Shown here piece after piece: positions 63,999 through 64,000 of a stretch of DNA of 64,000 nt (positions are counted from its first letter, which is position 1; each line of letters begins with the position of its first letter). The DNA is taken from the NCBI GenBank assembly GCA_947090755.1, contig CAMUPF010000001.1, forward strand, positions 99,546 through 163,545, given 5' to 3'. Source of the stretch: an uncultured Candidatus Melainabacteria bacterium (GTDB lineage Bacteria; Cyanobacteriota; Vampirovibrionia; Gastranaerophilales; Gastranaerophilaceae). Position numbers and translations under genes: made by a program. The notes beneath the pieces were generated by a model, which worked only from the letters and a program-made list of their open reading frames with translations, was not told the DNA's origin and made no database searches.

Positions 63999-64000
63999 TA
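63858..64000 (-). other. GC-rich leader of the prepilin gene
   Basis: 63901-63960 is about 63% G+C and 63961-64000 about 72%, against an AT-rich background. It holds a perfect 9-bp palindrome with 3-nt loop (63879-63899, GCAAGTGTT/AACACTTGC). A second reading frame is open across it too, so coding of the N-terminal extension is uncertain. It probably continues beyond the right edge. Confidence 0.55.

Noticed and set aside
1..64000. CRISPR arrays, tRNA or rRNA genes, phage or insertion elements
   Set aside because: No regularly spaced repeats, cloverleaf-like sequence, transposase or integrase were recognised on reading; a structured-RNA search could not be run, so weak tRNAs cannot be fully excluded.

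Overview
The window reads as a chromosomal segment of a fermentative, gut-type, non-photosynthetic relative of cyanobacteria (Vampirovibrionia/Melainabacteria, most likely order Gastranaerophilales). I infer this from several things seen together. There is a type IV prepilin with a FTMAEILL start, an S-layer-homology (SLH) envelope protein, and an MlaE/MlaF lipid transporter. There is an anaerobe's enzyme set: pyruvate phosphate dikinase, desulfoferrodoxin, ThyX, CoA-disulfide-reductase-type flavoprotein and an HgdB-like protein. There are also several membrane or repeat-poor proteins of a kind I associate with that order. The assignment is inference from gene content; no rRNA or tRNA gene was recognised in the window. 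The DNA is moderately AT-rich except for the last ~100 bases, which are strikingly GC-rich.

Layout. 1-11.0 kb is almost all on the minus strand: a partial CoA-disulfide-reductase-like flavoprotein at the left edge, a phosphoribosyltransferase-like protein carrying a 14-G homopolymer near its start, ppdK, a membrane-anchored unknown, a class I/II aminotransferase, and the coaX-mlaE-mlaF group. 11-18.4 kb mixes tiny genes, a zinc alcohol dehydrogenase, a NarL-type response regulator, two coupled membrane unknowns, an ECF sigma/anti-sigma pair, a putative metallopeptidase with a probable 5' frameshift, and a DAHP synthase. 18.5-25.7 kb (plus strand) holds desulfoferrodoxin, a secreted GH13-like protein without catalytic residues in operon with an SLH protein, a short polyprenyl synthase overlapping signal peptidase I, and a 616-residue unknown. 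25.7-31 kb (minus) holds a ribbon-helix-helix regulator, an amidohydrolase coupled to a 638-residue unknown, and two sugar ABC permeases. 31-39 kb has thyX, a membrane-anchored pectate-lyase-like protein, and a tight operon sigma factor - gcvPB - HgdB-like - membrane protein - miaA. 39-56.4 kb (mostly plus) has a double universal stress protein, uvrA, dnaX, a 1413-residue GH13 enzyme, mnmG, and def-fmt-aroH. 56.4-60.3 kb (minus) has a HerA-like protein with a degenerate P-loop, then yqeK-nadD-lytic transglycosylase. 60.5-64 kb has a Ski2-like helicase and the prepilin.

Three signals cut across genes. (1) At least six genes have a consensus -10 box exactly 6 nt before the start codon and no ribosome binding site, which implies leaderless mRNAs. 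(2) Several otherwise unrelated proteins carry a short (I/V/L)(N/S)F(x)G motif near their N-terminus. (3) A GC-rich element upstream of the prepilin appears to have degenerate partial relatives near 21.7 kb and 17.2 kb. The sequence gives no sign of phage, IS elements or CRISPR.
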